In this document: positions 1 to 10,200 of the stretch, piece by piece
How the letters are laid out: the number at the start of each line of letters is the position of its first letter
Numbering within the stretch: position 1 is the stretch's first letter
Source: Bacteroidetes bacterium GWF2_41_31
GTDB lineage: Bacteria; Bacteroidota; Bacteroidia; Bacteroidales; F082
Direction: 5' to 3'
NCBI GenBank assembly: GCA_001769215.1
Contig: MEOL01000052.1
Location: 1 to 64,000, forward strand
Length of the DNA stretch: 64,000 nt
Translations under genes and position numbers: made by a program
Notes under the pieces: model-generated
What the model was told of the DNA's origin: nothing
The model's input: the letters and a program-made list of their open reading frames with translations, nothing else
The model's database searches: none

Positions 1-306
1 TTCACGCATCACATTTTTATAAAAAGGGGTGAATCTGTATTTCGAATTCCATTCCTTTTCACTGTAAATCATAGGACTAATGACTTCACCGATGTCGAAT
101 TCAAGGTCATAAAGTGGGGAAGTTATTCCTTGTTCAACTTCATAAGATATTCTTTCTCTATTAAGCAAAATCAATAAGTCCCAGTCCGAGTCACTTCTCG
201 CAGTTCCCTTGGACCTTGAACCATACAAATATATTTTAGCAGAAGGCTCTTGCTCTCTGACAATTCTCTTTATTTGTGATAGTATTTTGTTTTCAACATT
301 ATTCAT
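1..306 (-). CDS. Nucleotidyltransferase-domain protein (MNT-like), 3' end truncated by window edge
   Basis: Reverse strand from ATG at 306 reads MNNVENKILSQIKRIVREQEPSAKIYLYGSRSKGTARSDSDWDLLILLNRE...; the GSxSKGxxxxxSDxDLL motif is typical of the nucleotidyltransferase superfamily. Absent from the ORF track because it is open at the edge. Confidence 0.8.
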   Translation of the reverse strand, partial: MNNVENKILSQIKRIVREQEPSAKIYLYGSRSKGTARSDSDWDLLILLNRERISYEVEQGITSPLYDLEFDIGEVISPMIYSEKEWNSKYRFTPFYKNVMRE

Positions 307-463
307 GTTTCAAATGTAATCAAAAAGAATTTATTCTGTAAGCGAAGTGATTTTTTTTCTGCAATTGTGGGCAACATCCGCATAGAGTCAATTGACGCTA
401 GCTTATTGTATATTAATTTGTTTTACTTCGTAATTGCCTGATTTAAAGACTATATAGCGCCTC

Positions 464-497
464 CGACCCGCCGGTTTTTTTTCAACCCGGCGGGTCG
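464..497. terminator. Inverted repeat CGACCCGCCGG...CCGGCGGGTCG, probable terminator
   Basis: Perfect 11-bp stem (464-474 / 487-497) with a T-rich loop and A-rich flank, downstream of the minus-strand gene 563..1735. Confidence 0.5.
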
Positions 498-562
498 AAA
501 TAAAAAAAACCGGGTTTCTGCAAAAGTGCAAAAAATCCGGCTTTTATGATGTTTGTCTAAGC

Positions 563-1735
563 TTAGTTCCCTACATACTCAAGAACGGTTTCCGTAATTT
601 CTTTTAAGGTTTCTTCGGTGAGTTCGGTATGAATAGGCAGCGACATCACCGTTTTACTCAGTTGTTCTGTAACCGGGAAATCGCCTTCTTTATACCGCGG
701 ATCGAGATAGGCTTTCTGCATGTGCAACGGAACTGGATAATAAACAGCACAGGCAATCCCTTTGTCGTTCAGATGTTTCATCAATGCGTCGCGGTCAACT
801 CCATTCAAAACAAGTGTATATTGATGAAAAACATGCGTGGTAAACGAAGCTGTTTTTGGATAGGCAATTTTATCTGTTTTCGAAAAAGCTTCATTATAGT
901 AATTAGCGGCTTTTAAACGCGCTGCCCCATACTCATCCAGATGGCCGAGTTTAATATTCAGAATGGCAGCCTGGATGCTGTCAAGGCGTGAGTTTACACC
1001 CACCAAATCGTGGTAATAGCGAACCGTCATCCCATGGTTAACAATCACACGCATTTTTGCTGCCAGTTCATCATTGTTAGTAAAAATGGCTCCGCCATCG
1101 CCATAAGCGCCCAGGTTTTTTGATGGGAAAAACGAAGTACAACCAATATCACCAATGGTTCCGGCTTTTTTTACCGTACCATCCTTACAGGTAAACTCGG
1201 CTCCAATAGCCTGCGCATTATCTTCAATTACAAACAGATGATGGGATTTTGCAATCTCCATGATGGCACTCATATCAGCACACTGACCGAAAAGATGTAC
1301 CGGGATAATGGCTTTTGTTTTGGATGTAATTGCATCCTCAATGGCCCGTGGATCAATGTTGTAGGTTTCCGGATCAACATCAACCAGTACCGGGGTTAAC
1401 TGTAGTAAAGCGATGACCTCGGCAGTTGCAATAAATGTGAAAGAGGTTGTAATGACTTCATCTCCAGGCTTTAAATCGAGCGCCATCAAGGCCACCTGTA
1501 AGGCATCAGTGCCGTTGGCACAAGGAATTACGTGCTTTACTCCCAGGTAACTTTCCAGGTTTTTCTGAAATTTTTGTACAGCCGGCCCATTGATAAAGGA
1601 CGCGTTGGATATTACCTCAAAGATGGCTTCGTCCACTTCAGGTTTTATTTTTTTGTATTGGCCAACCAGGTCGACCATGTTGTGTTTAATCATGTGTATT
1701 TTCTTAATGTTAATAAATTCACAAACAGGGTGCAA
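563..1735 (-). CDS. DegT/DnrJ/EryC1/StrS family PLP-dependent aminotransferase (start may be at 1693, MIKHNMVDL...)
   Basis: Motifs PCANGTDALQVALMAL, GDEVITTSFTFIATAE, IPVHLFGQCADM, EDNAQAIGAE, FFPSKNLGAYGDGGAI. Confidence 0.93.
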   Translation of the reverse strand: MHPVCEFINIKKIHMIKHNMVDLVGQYKKIKPEVDEAIFEVISNASFINGPAVQKFQKNLESYLGVKHVIPCANGTDALQVALMALDLKPGDEVITTSFTFIATAEVIALLQLTPVLVDVDPETYNIDPRAIEDAITSKTKAIIPVHLFGQCADMSAIMEIAKSHHLFVIEDNAQAIGAEFTCKDGTVKKAGTIGDIGCTSFFPSKNLGAYGDGGAIFTNNDELAAKMRVIVNHGMTVRYYHDLVGVNSRLDSIQAAILNIKLGHLDEYGAARLKAANYYNEAFSKTDKIAYPKTASFTTHVFHQYTLVLNGVDRDALMKHLNDKGIACAVYYPVPLHMQKAYLDPRYKEGDFPVTEQLSKTVMSLPIHTELTEETLKEITETVLEYVGN

Positions 1736-1858
1736 ATATAGATAAAGTAAGCTAATTGACCAGATGAAACATAATTTTTCCCCGGAAATTCAGTTTATAC
1801 AGGATCACAGCAAGGAGTGCTGATATTCAGTTTATATTTGCAACAAAATGTTTGAGTT

Positions 1859-2617
1859 ATGCTTCATAAGTTTGGTATATTGGTTTTCATGGCGTTGATT
1901 TGTAAGGCTTCCTATTCTCAGATAGATGCTACCGACTCAGTAGTGGCGGCATTTATTCCTTCCATAACCTATTCGTACCAATTCGCAGGAGGCGATTTGG
2001 CCAAACAGTATGGAAATAATTCTACCATTGGTGGAGGTTTTAAGTATAAAACCAGCCACAACTGGCTTTGGTCGCTGGATGCCAACTTTATTTTCGGGAA
2101 CAAAATCAAAAATGCGGATTCTATTCTGAGAATGGTTTTCACAAATGATGAATATATCATAGATGGTAATGGGACCTATGCATTGTATACTTTGTACGAA
2201 AGGGGTTACAATGTTACTTTTTCGACAGGTAAAATTCTCCCTGTGTTGAAGGTAAACCCAAACTCAGGATTGATGATTACAGCCGGGGTAGGATTTTTGG
2301 TACATCGTATGAAAATCGATAACCAGCACAAAACAGCTCCGCAAATTGTGGATGACTATGCCAGGGGATATGACCGGCTTACCGCCGGATTTTCGTTAAA
2401 TGAGTTCATCGGCTATTTTTACATGGGCAATTCTAAACTGCTGAATTTCTATGCAGGTTTTGAATTTGTCCAGGGGTTTACAAAGAGTCAACGCGATTGG
2501 ATTTTTGATGAAATGAGAAAGGACAACAGCAACCACCTGGATTTGTTTTACGGAATTAAAGTGGGCTGGATACTGCCCATTTATAACCGTGCCCCTGATA
2601 AATACTACTACAACTAA
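1859..2617 (+). CDS. Secreted / outer-membrane beta-barrel-like protein of unknown function
   Basis: N-terminal signal peptide (MLHKFGILVFMALICKASYSQ); alternating aromatic beta-strand pattern; overlaps the waaA transcription unit. Confidence 0.6.
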   Translation: MLHKFGILVFMALICKASYSQIDATDSVVAAFIPSITYSYQFAGGDLAKQYGNNSTIGGGFKYKTSHNWLWSLDANFIFGNKIKNADSILRMVFTNDEYIIDGNGTYALYTLYERGYNVTFSTGKILPVLKVNPNSGLMITAGVGFLVHRMKIDNQHKTAPQIVDDYARGYDRLTAGFSLNEFIGYFYMGNSKLLNFYAGFEFVQGFTKSQRDWIFDEMRKDNSNHLDLFYGIKVGWILPIYNRAPDKYYYN

Positions 2618-2619
2618 GT

Positions 2620-3861
2620 ATGACCTGGTTTTATCAACTTTTTATTTATTTCTATTCATTTGGTGCACACCTGGCCGCTCTGTTTAGTCCAAAAGCCAGG
2701 CGATGGGTGAGTGGTCGCAAGCAACTTGTTGCCAGGATTAAGCGAGAAGTGGTTACCAGCCAGCCGATTGTGTGGTTTCACTGTGCCAGTCTGGGCGAAT
2801 TTGAACAGGGGAGGCCTGTGATTGAAGCACTTAAAAACGAGTTTCCGGCAATAAAAATACTGCTTACTTTTTTTTCTCCTTCAGGTTATGAAGTAAGAAA
2901 AAATTACGACCAGGCTGAATGGGTGTATTATTTGCCAATCGACACCAAAAAAAATGCCCGTGAGTTGGTGGAACATTTACATCCGGCTTTGGTGGTTTTC
3001 GTTAAGTATGAGTTTTGGTTTAACTATATCGATGCTATTTACCTGAAAAAAGTCCCCATGGTCTTTTTGTCTGTAATCTTCAGACCATCTCAACACTTTT
3101 TTCAATGGTGGGGAGGGTGGTTCCGCAAACGACTTCATAAAATCACTTTCTTCTTTGTGCAGGATGAACTTTCAGCGAAATTACTTAAAAAGGCAGGAAT
3201 TCATCAGGTAGAAGTGGCCGGAGATACCCGTTTCGACCGGGTGATGGCATTGTCAGAAAAAGTACGGAAATTTCCACAGATTGAGCTTTTTAAACAAAAC
3301 GCTACCTTGATAGCCGGAGGAAGCACCTGGCCTGTGGATGAGGACCTGTTGCTGGAAGTGTTAAAAAACACCTCTCGTGATGTAAAACTTTTGCTTGCCC
3401 CGCATCTGGTGGATGATAACCACATTGTTTCCATCCAGAAAAAATTTTCCGCATTTAATCCCGTATTGTTCACCAACATGTCTGATGTGATCGACGAAAA
3501 CAGCAGGGTCCTTGTGGTGAACACCATCGGTTTTTTGTCACAACTCTATCCGTATACCGATTTAGCTTACATCGGTGGTGGATTTGGCGTGGGCATTCAC
3601 AACCTGCCCGAAGCAGCCGCTTATGGGATTCCCGTTGTTTTCGGTCCCAATCATCTTCGATTTAAGGAAGCCATCGATTTAAAAAACATAGGAGGTGGGT
3701 ACGCCATTTCCTCCGAGAAAGAAGGTGTAGAGGTGATTTCAAATTTGTTGAACAACGATAATGAAAGAAAAACAGCAGGGGAGATCGCTCAAAACTATAT
3801 TCGCCAACACACCGGGGCGACTTCTAAAGTGGTGAAAAAAGCAGGTGTTTTTCTTTCCTGA
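2620..3861 (+). CDS. waaA: 3-deoxy-D-manno-octulosonic acid transferase
   Basis: WFHCASLGEFEQGRPVIEALK, LLTFFSPSGYEVRKNY, LAPHLVDDNHI, YIGGGFGVGIHNLPEAAAYGIPVVFGPNH. Confidence 0.95.
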   Translation: MTWFYQLFIYFYSFGAHLAALFSPKARRWVSGRKQLVARIKREVVTSQPIVWFHCASLGEFEQGRPVIEALKNEFPAIKILLTFFSPSGYEVRKNYDQAEWVYYLPIDTKKNARELVEHLHPALVVFVKYEFWFNYIDAIYLKKVPMVFLSVIFRPSQHFFQWWGGWFRKRLHKITFFFVQDELSAKLLKKAGIHQVEVAGDTRFDRVMALSEKVRKFPQIELFKQNATLIAGGSTWPVDEDLLLEVLKNTSRDVKLLLAPHLVDDNHIVSIQKKFSAFNPVLFTNMSDVIDENSRVLVVNTIGFLSQLYPYTDLAYIGGGFGVGIHNLPEAAAYGIPVVFGPNHLRFKEAIDLKNIGGGYAISSEKEGVEVISNLLNNDNERKTAGEIAQNYIRQHTGATSKVVKKAGVFLS

Positions 3862-4006
3862 TATGATGTAAAATCGTTCATAATCAGTTCCCCGGTGAAC
3901 ATCTTCCATCTTCCTGGCTTCTTGTTCTGAATCCGATTTACCTCAAAATTTCCCCTTCACTGATTCATTTTGTCTACATTTGCTGCCTTGTTAAAAGCTA
4001 CATAGC

Positions 4007-4822
4007 ATGAACACAACACGAGAATTACCAAAAATTACAACCCACGTGCTTCAGGAAATGAAGAAAAAAGGGGAAAAAATTGCCATGCTTACCGGATATG
4101 ATTATAGCATGGCCCGTTTGTTGGACGAGGCCCGCATTGATGTGATCCTGGTGGGAGATTCTGCATCAAATGTAATGGCCGGGCACAAAACCACCCTGCC
4201 CATCACCCTCGATCAAATGATCTATCATGCTTCTTCGGTGATGCGGGCCGTGGATAGGGCACTGGTCATAGTGGATTTGCCTTTTGGTGCTTATCAGGGA
4301 AATTCCAAGGAAGCCTTAAACTCAGCAATCCGAATCATGAAAGAATCAGGAGCTAACGGTATTAAGCTGGAAGGCGGTCAGGAAATTGTGGAATCCATCG
4401 ACAGGATACTGTCTGCCGGAATCCCGGTTTTAGGCCATTTGGGACTTACACCCCAGTCGATCAATAAATTTGGTACTTACGTAGTGAGGGCCACTGAGGA
4501 AAAAGAGGCTGAAAAACTAAAAAGCGATGCCCGGGTTCTGGAAAAAGCCGGCTGTTTTGGCTTGGTTTTAGAAAAAATACCTGCAAGTCTTGCTGCTGAA
4601 GTAACCAAATCTTTATCTATTCCAACGATTGGCATTGGTGCCGGTAGTGAGGTTGACGGACAAGTATTGGTACTTCATGACATGCTGGGTATCAATCAGG
4701 ATTTCTCTCCCAGATTCATTCGCCGGTATGCCAACCTACACGATGAGATGATTAAAGCTTTCGAAGGATATATCGATGATGTGAAATCGGTAAGCTTCCC
4801 CAATAGCAAAGAGCAATACTAA
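4007..4822 (+). CDS. panB: 3-methyl-2-oxobutanoate hydroxymethyltransferase
   Basis: [86 protein letters not shown]. Confidence 0.97.
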   Translation: MNTTRELPKITTHVLQEMKKKGEKIAMLTGYDYSMARLLDEARIDVILVGDSASNVMAGHKTTLPITLDQMIYHASSVMRAVDRALVIVDLPFGAYQGNSKEALNSAIRIMKESGANGIKLEGGQEIVESIDRILSAGIPVLGHLGLTPQSINKFGTYVVRATEEKEAEKLKSDARVLEKAGCFGLVLEKIPASLAAEVTKSLSIPTIGIGAGSEVDGQVLVLHDMLGINQDFSPRFIRRYANLHDEMIKAFEGYIDDVKSVSFPNSKEQY

Positions 4823-4860
4823 ACTGCTTTTTGGCAATTAACTCTTGAATCTTTTAAAAC

Positions 4861-5571
4861 ATGACAGACATTCCCAGCCCATGGGCCTTAGAAGGAAGGA
4901 TACTTTTTGAAGATAACCACCTCATTATTGTCAATAAGCTGGTGTCAGAGATCGTTCAGGGAGATAAAACCGGGGATGAGCCTTTGAGCGAAACGGTTAG
5001 ACAGTATATAAAAGCAAAATTCAAAAAACCGGGCGATGCTTTTTTGGGTATCATCCATCGGTTAGACCGTCCGGTGAGCGGAGCCGTTGTTTTTGCACGT
5101 ACCGGCAAAGCGCTTTCGCGGATGAATTTCGTGGTAAAAAACCATGAAATGCACAAGATTTATTGGGCCATCGTGAAAAACCCTCCTTCACCTGAACAAG
5201 GAACGCTGGAACATTACCTGGTTCGTAACGAGAAGCAGAACAAATCCTACCCGTATCCCGGGGAAGTACCCGACAGCAAGAAAGCCGTGTTGAATTACCG
5301 ATTGATGGCCTCAAGCCAGGATTATCATTTGATAGAGATTGAGCTGATTACCGGGAGGCACCATCAAATCAGGGCACAATTGGCAACCATCGGGTGCCCG
5401 ATTAAAGGTGACCTTAAGTATGGATTTCCACGCAGTAACCCCGATGCTTCCATCAGTTTGCATGCCCGAAAATTGAGTTTTATCCATCCGGTAAGTCATG
5501 AATTGATTTCTGTGCTGGCGCCTCCACCTTCAGATAACTTGTGGGATTATTTTCTTAAATCCGTTACGTAG
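4861..5571 (+). CDS. RluA-family RNA pseudouridine synthase
   Basis: IIHRLDRPVSGAVVFARTGKA; LITGRHHQIRAQLATIGCPIKGDLKYG. Confidence 0.93.
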   Translation: MTDIPSPWALEGRILFEDNHLIIVNKLVSEIVQGDKTGDEPLSETVRQYIKAKFKKPGDAFLGIIHRLDRPVSGAVVFARTGKALSRMNFVVKNHEMHKIYWAIVKNPPSPEQGTLEHYLVRNEKQNKSYPYPGEVPDSKKAVLNYRLMASSQDYHLIEIELITGRHHQIRAQLATIGCPIKGDLKYGFPRSNPDASISLHARKLSFIHPVSHELISVLAPPPSDNLWDYFLKSVT

Positions 5572-5618
5572 CGCACTATTCAGGCATTGCTGTCGTTATC
5601 TTTGCAAATAAAAGTCAA

Positions 5619-6260
5619 TTGAAACCCATTGCCCGGAAATATTCTGATCGTGAAGAAGTACTCAATGTCATTACGCATGGTACCGGACTGATATTTAGTA
5701 TTGTAGCACTTGTTATGCTGGTAGTTTATGCCAGTTTGTATGGAACCGCGTGGCACATTGTCAGTTTTAGTATCTACGGAGCCAGTTTGGTCGTGCTTTA
5801 CCTGGCTTCCACGTTGTTTCACGCGGCCAGGAATCAAGAAGTCCGCAACTACCTTAACATATTCGATCACAGTTCTATCTACCTGTTAATAGCCGGAACC
5901 TATACTCCTTTTGTATTGGTTACGTTAAATGGCCCCTGGGGCTGGAGTTTGTTTGGTGTCGTCTGGGGATTGGCCATTACAGGGATTGTTCTCAAATTGT
6001 TTTTTACCGGTCGTTACGATTTGGCCTCCCTCATCGGCTATGTGCTGATGGGATTGATCATCCTGATTGCTATTGTGCCTTTGTTTCGTAATTTGCCGAT
6101 CGGGGGGTTATTGTGGTTGATGGCGGGTGGTGTTGCCTATATCGTTGGAGCCTTTTTTTACATTTGGCATACATTACCATACAATCACGCCATTTTTCAT
6201 CTGTTTGTTTTGTTGGGCAGCCTGTGTCATTTTGTAGCAGTGTTTTGGTACGTGCTATAA
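5619..6260 (+). CDS. Hemolysin III / PAQR-family membrane protein (TTG start predicted)
   Basis: YSDREEVLNVITHGTGLIFSIVALV; STLFHAARN; DHSSIYLLIAGTYTPF; multiple TM segments. Confidence 0.9.
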   Translation: MKPIARKYSDREEVLNVITHGTGLIFSIVALVMLVVYASLYGTAWHIVSFSIYGASLVVLYLASTLFHAARNQEVRNYLNIFDHSSIYLLIAGTYTPFVLVTLNGPWGWSLFGVVWGLAITGIVLKLFFTGRYDLASLIGYVLMGLIILIAIVPLFRNLPIGGLLWLMAGGVAYIVGAFFYIWHTLPYNHAIFHLFVLLGSLCHFVAVFWYVL

Positions 6261-6269
6261 ACAAACGGG

Positions 6270-7268
6270 TTACTTATAATCACTAAAATACTTCATAAAC
6301 TGAAGTCTTTCATATACTTCAGGATTGACACTTTTCGCCTGGCTGAGTTTTCCACGAAACTGGTGCAGGGTTTCAAAACCCTTTTCATCCATCCAGTCAG
6401 AGACAAAGGCAAGCACTTTTTCAATATAAGCCGGTCCGTTTTTATAGATGGCTGAGGCCATCTGGACCACAGTGGCTCCGGCCAGTAATTGTTTCACCAC
6501 CGCTTCGCCATCATGTATGCCTGTGGTGGCAGCCAAATCAATATTAACGCGTTTGGCCATCAGGGCCACCCAACGCAACGAATTGGCCATTTCTACCGGT
6601 GAACTGATTACATCAGCGACGGTCATTTTGATGTTGTTGATATCGATATCAGGACTTGTAAACCGATTAAACAAAACCACTCCGTCGACCTTGTTTTCTT
6701 CCAAACCCATGATCACCCGACCCAGATTGCTAAAATAGGGGCTGATTTTTACAGCCACCGGAATACGAACGGCTTTTTTCACCTTTTGAAGCACCTGGTA
6801 ATAGGTTTTCTCGTTGCTCTCACATGAATTTTTCATATTGAATGGCATCACAAAAATGTTCAGTTCCAGGGCATTTGCCCCGGCTTTTTCCATGCGAGTT
6901 GCAAAGCTTGTCCATTCCATCGACGACAGACAGTTGATGCTGGCAATCACCGGAATGTGGACTTCGTTCCTTGATTTTTCAATCAAACCAAGATAATTGC
7001 CAATTTCCTGCTCCTTCACATGAACATCTGCGTAATCAAATGTTTCGCTGTACTCTACGAACAACCCGCCATGTTCTTCTGCCTTTCGCACCATGTAATC
7101 GGCTTCCATCAGAATTTGTTCCTCGAACATCGATTTCAGCACGATGGCTCCGGCACCGTGCTTCTCCAGTTCAACGATTTTATGTACCGAATCGGTGAGA
7201 CCCGAACTGGCTATCACCAGCGGGTTGCGTAAGTTCAATCCCAGGTATCTTGTACTCAGATCTGCCAT
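6270..7268 (-). CDS. Dihydroorotate dehydrogenase-like protein
   Basis: TIM-barrel DHOD-like motifs (LRNPLVIASSGLT, VPVIASINCLS, VAVKISPYFSNLG, DGVVLFNRF, AATTGIHDGEAVVKQLLAGATVVQMASAIYKNG). Confidence 0.85.
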   Translation of the reverse strand: MADLSTRYLGLNLRNPLVIASSGLTDSVHKIVELEKHGAGAIVLKSMFEEQILMEADYMVRKAEEHGGLFVEYSETFDYADVHVKEQEIGNYLGLIEKSRNEVHIPVIASINCLSSMEWTSFATRMEKAGANALELNIFVMPFNMKNSCESNEKTYYQVLQKVKKAVRIPVAVKISPYFSNLGRVIMGLEENKVDGVVLFNRFTSPDIDINNIKMTVADVISSPVEMANSLRWVALMAKRVNIDLAATTGIHDGEAVVKQLLAGATVVQMASAIYKNGPAYIEKVLAFVSDWMDEKGFETLHQFRGKLSQAKSVNPEVYERLQFMKYFSDYK

Positions 7269-7285
7269 GTTTTTTGTGTTGTAGG

Positions 7286-10200
7286 TTAGTATCTTTTAAA
7301 AGCCTCTGCAAATTCATCATCAAATCGCTTCATCAGGTAATCGCATCCGTGGTTAAACAGGCGCTGTGGCGAATCGCTTTCGGTGGGCATAAATGCGATG
7401 GGTTGATCTTCCACAATGGGTAGATGTCCAATGATTTCAGAAAACACGTCACCGGCATTTGCCACACCATTTAAGTCAAAATGTTTTCCAAGCGATATCA
7501 GTTGATCGAGGTTAGTTTGGGCAATCTTAGGTTCAATTTGGCGATCGAATTGTTGTAGTATTTTTTGCGTATTGGTAAAACTTCCCGCTGATTCTATCGG
7601 GAATGATGCAGGTAAGATCAGATGCGCCAGTTTGGCCGTTTCAGTCATAAAATAATCCTGTACAACCATAAAAGGTAAGTCAGCCAGCCATTCCGTTACT
7701 TCGGATTTATTTACTGCGGTTCCAACAGGATCTTCACCAAAGATGAGTATATTGTTAAAGGCCTTGCGGCGAAGTTGCTCTTTCATCTTTGGTCGATCGC
7801 CTCTCGGGATATCAACACCTCCTGTTCCTATACAGCCAAACGCTCCCATATCGAACAAACCCTGAGCGTTGTTTTTCTCTTTGAGTGGCATCAATCCGCT
7901 GGAAGTTTTGCCCAGTTTTCCGGTGATCATGGCCAGGTTATACAACTCACGGCTGGTGTTGACGGTGATGTACTTTTCCGAGAAAACAAGCACGGCATTC
8001 ATCTCATCATTGTAAGCACGGGCCCATGTTTCGAGCTCATCCACGGAGACTCCGGCTTTGAGGCACATGTCATGTAAAACCGATTCATGAATCGGTTTTA
8101 CATACTCCTCAAAGCCTGTTGTATTGGCATCAATGAACATCTGGTTTTGCAACCTTTTTTTTACCAGATACATGTTGGCCGCTTTCACAAAGGAGTAATA
8201 ATCCTTTATGACCAGATGGTTATCCACTTTATGTAATGAGCCTGGATTGGAGTTGGTAGAAATCAATTCCACTTTTACTCCCTTTTTAACCCGGGCATTG
8301 TTCACCAAAAAGCCAACATAATCGTGATCTTCAGTAAGCTCGGCACCAAATAGGTAAATCCTGGAAGCACCTTCCAATTGATTAAACGGAACATTTTTTT
8401 GTGAGTTGATTGCATATCCGCTACCTCTGCCCATGTAATGGAAGTTGGCAATATAGGGTGTTTTGATTCCCTTTCGTGCCCATTTCTGAATCAGGTACAT
8501 TTCTTCGTTGGTAAGACGTGCCCCGGCAAACAAAGCTGTTTGTTCGGGGGTGGACGCTTTAATATTTTTCCCGATCAGCTCATAAGCTTCTTCGAAAGTA
8601 ATGGGTTCAAACGCATTGCCTTTTTTGAGCATGGGAGTTTTAATCCGGGAAGAAGAATTGAGGTAACGGTAACCAAATTTCGCCTTTCGGCCGATACTTC
8701 CATTTTCGTTTACCGGACCGGGACGCCCTTCAACCCGCATCACGAAATTGTTTTTGTACGACATTAGGTTCATGCTCACACCTTCGGAACCGTAGTTATC
8801 GATGGCTTCCAACGCATTCTCCTTCACGGGGCCCGGTTTAAACAGGAAGTTCTCTGAAATAGCACCTGTCGGACAAGTGTCGATACACAATCCACATGAT
8901 TGACAAAGGGTATCGGTGAGTTTACTGCCCAGGCTGGGAGCCACATAAGTTTTAAACCCCCGGTTTACTAAACCAAGAGCATTGTCTCCTGCCAGCTCGC
9001 TACAGATGCGGACACAACGGGAACAAAGGATGCATTTATTGGAATCAATTTCTATATAAGGATGTGAAAAATCAATGCGGTATTCGTTAAAATCACCTGC
9101 AAATTTCTCCTGATTCACACCGTATTCATCCGAATATTTTTGCAGATCGCAGTGTAAAAATTCCTGGCACCCACACTCCAGGCAACGCTGGGCTTCATTC
9201 CTGGCCACTGTTTCATCCGCGTATCCCAACTCTACTTCTTTAAAGTTGATGCGGTTATCCGGATTGAGGGTGGGCATTTCTTCCCGTGTTTGGTGAACAT
9301 AACTGTCGACATAATCTGCCGGGATTTGCTTTTTGAAATGATCCTTTTTGCTCAGGAAGGGCCTTTTGTGAGGAGTCAGTCCTTCTCCGCTCAGGAATTG
9401 ATGACAGGAGAGAGCCGCTTTTTTCGCCTGGGCGATGGCTTCGATGATGGTGGCCGGTCCTGTTACGCCGTCACCGGCGGCAAATACGTTGGGAATTCCG
9501 GTTTGAAGGGTATTTTTATTGGCTTCAATATCGCCCCAACGGGTAATCGCTAGTTGTCCTTCAGTAGCATATTTATTGATGTCATCGATAAAATTCACAT
9601 CTGTTTTTTGCCCGATAGCGGCAAGAATATAATCCACTTCCAGCTCATATTCAGAACCTTCCATAGGCACAGGACGTCTTCTTCCCGAAGCATCGGGTTC
9701 ACCCAATTCCATTTTTATCAAGGTGACCGATTTTAGCTTGCCTTCGGCATCTTTGTTTACCTGTACAGGATTGTTCAGAAACAAATATTCCACTCCTTCG
9801 AGCTTCGATTCGTGGATTTCGATGGGGTTGGCAGGCATTTCCTTTTCGGTACGGCGATACACGACTTTAACATCGGTGCTGCCGCAACGGATGGAAGTAC
9901 GGCAACAGTCCATGGCTGTGTTTCCACCACCTACCACCATAATTTTCTTTCCGGTGAAATCGGCAGGCTTGCCGGTTATTTCCATGTTTTTCAGGAAATC
10001 GATGCCTGAATACACATTTTCCGCATCATCACCGGGCGTTCCTATTAAGGTGCCCTTTTGCGAACCGATGGTGAGGATGGTGGCATCATAATCCTTTGCA
10101 ATGTCGGCATAGGATAAATTCACACCCAGATTCTTACCACAATAAATGTTGGTTCCCAATTCGGTAATGGTTCCTATTTCTTTGTCCAGCAGATCGTTTG

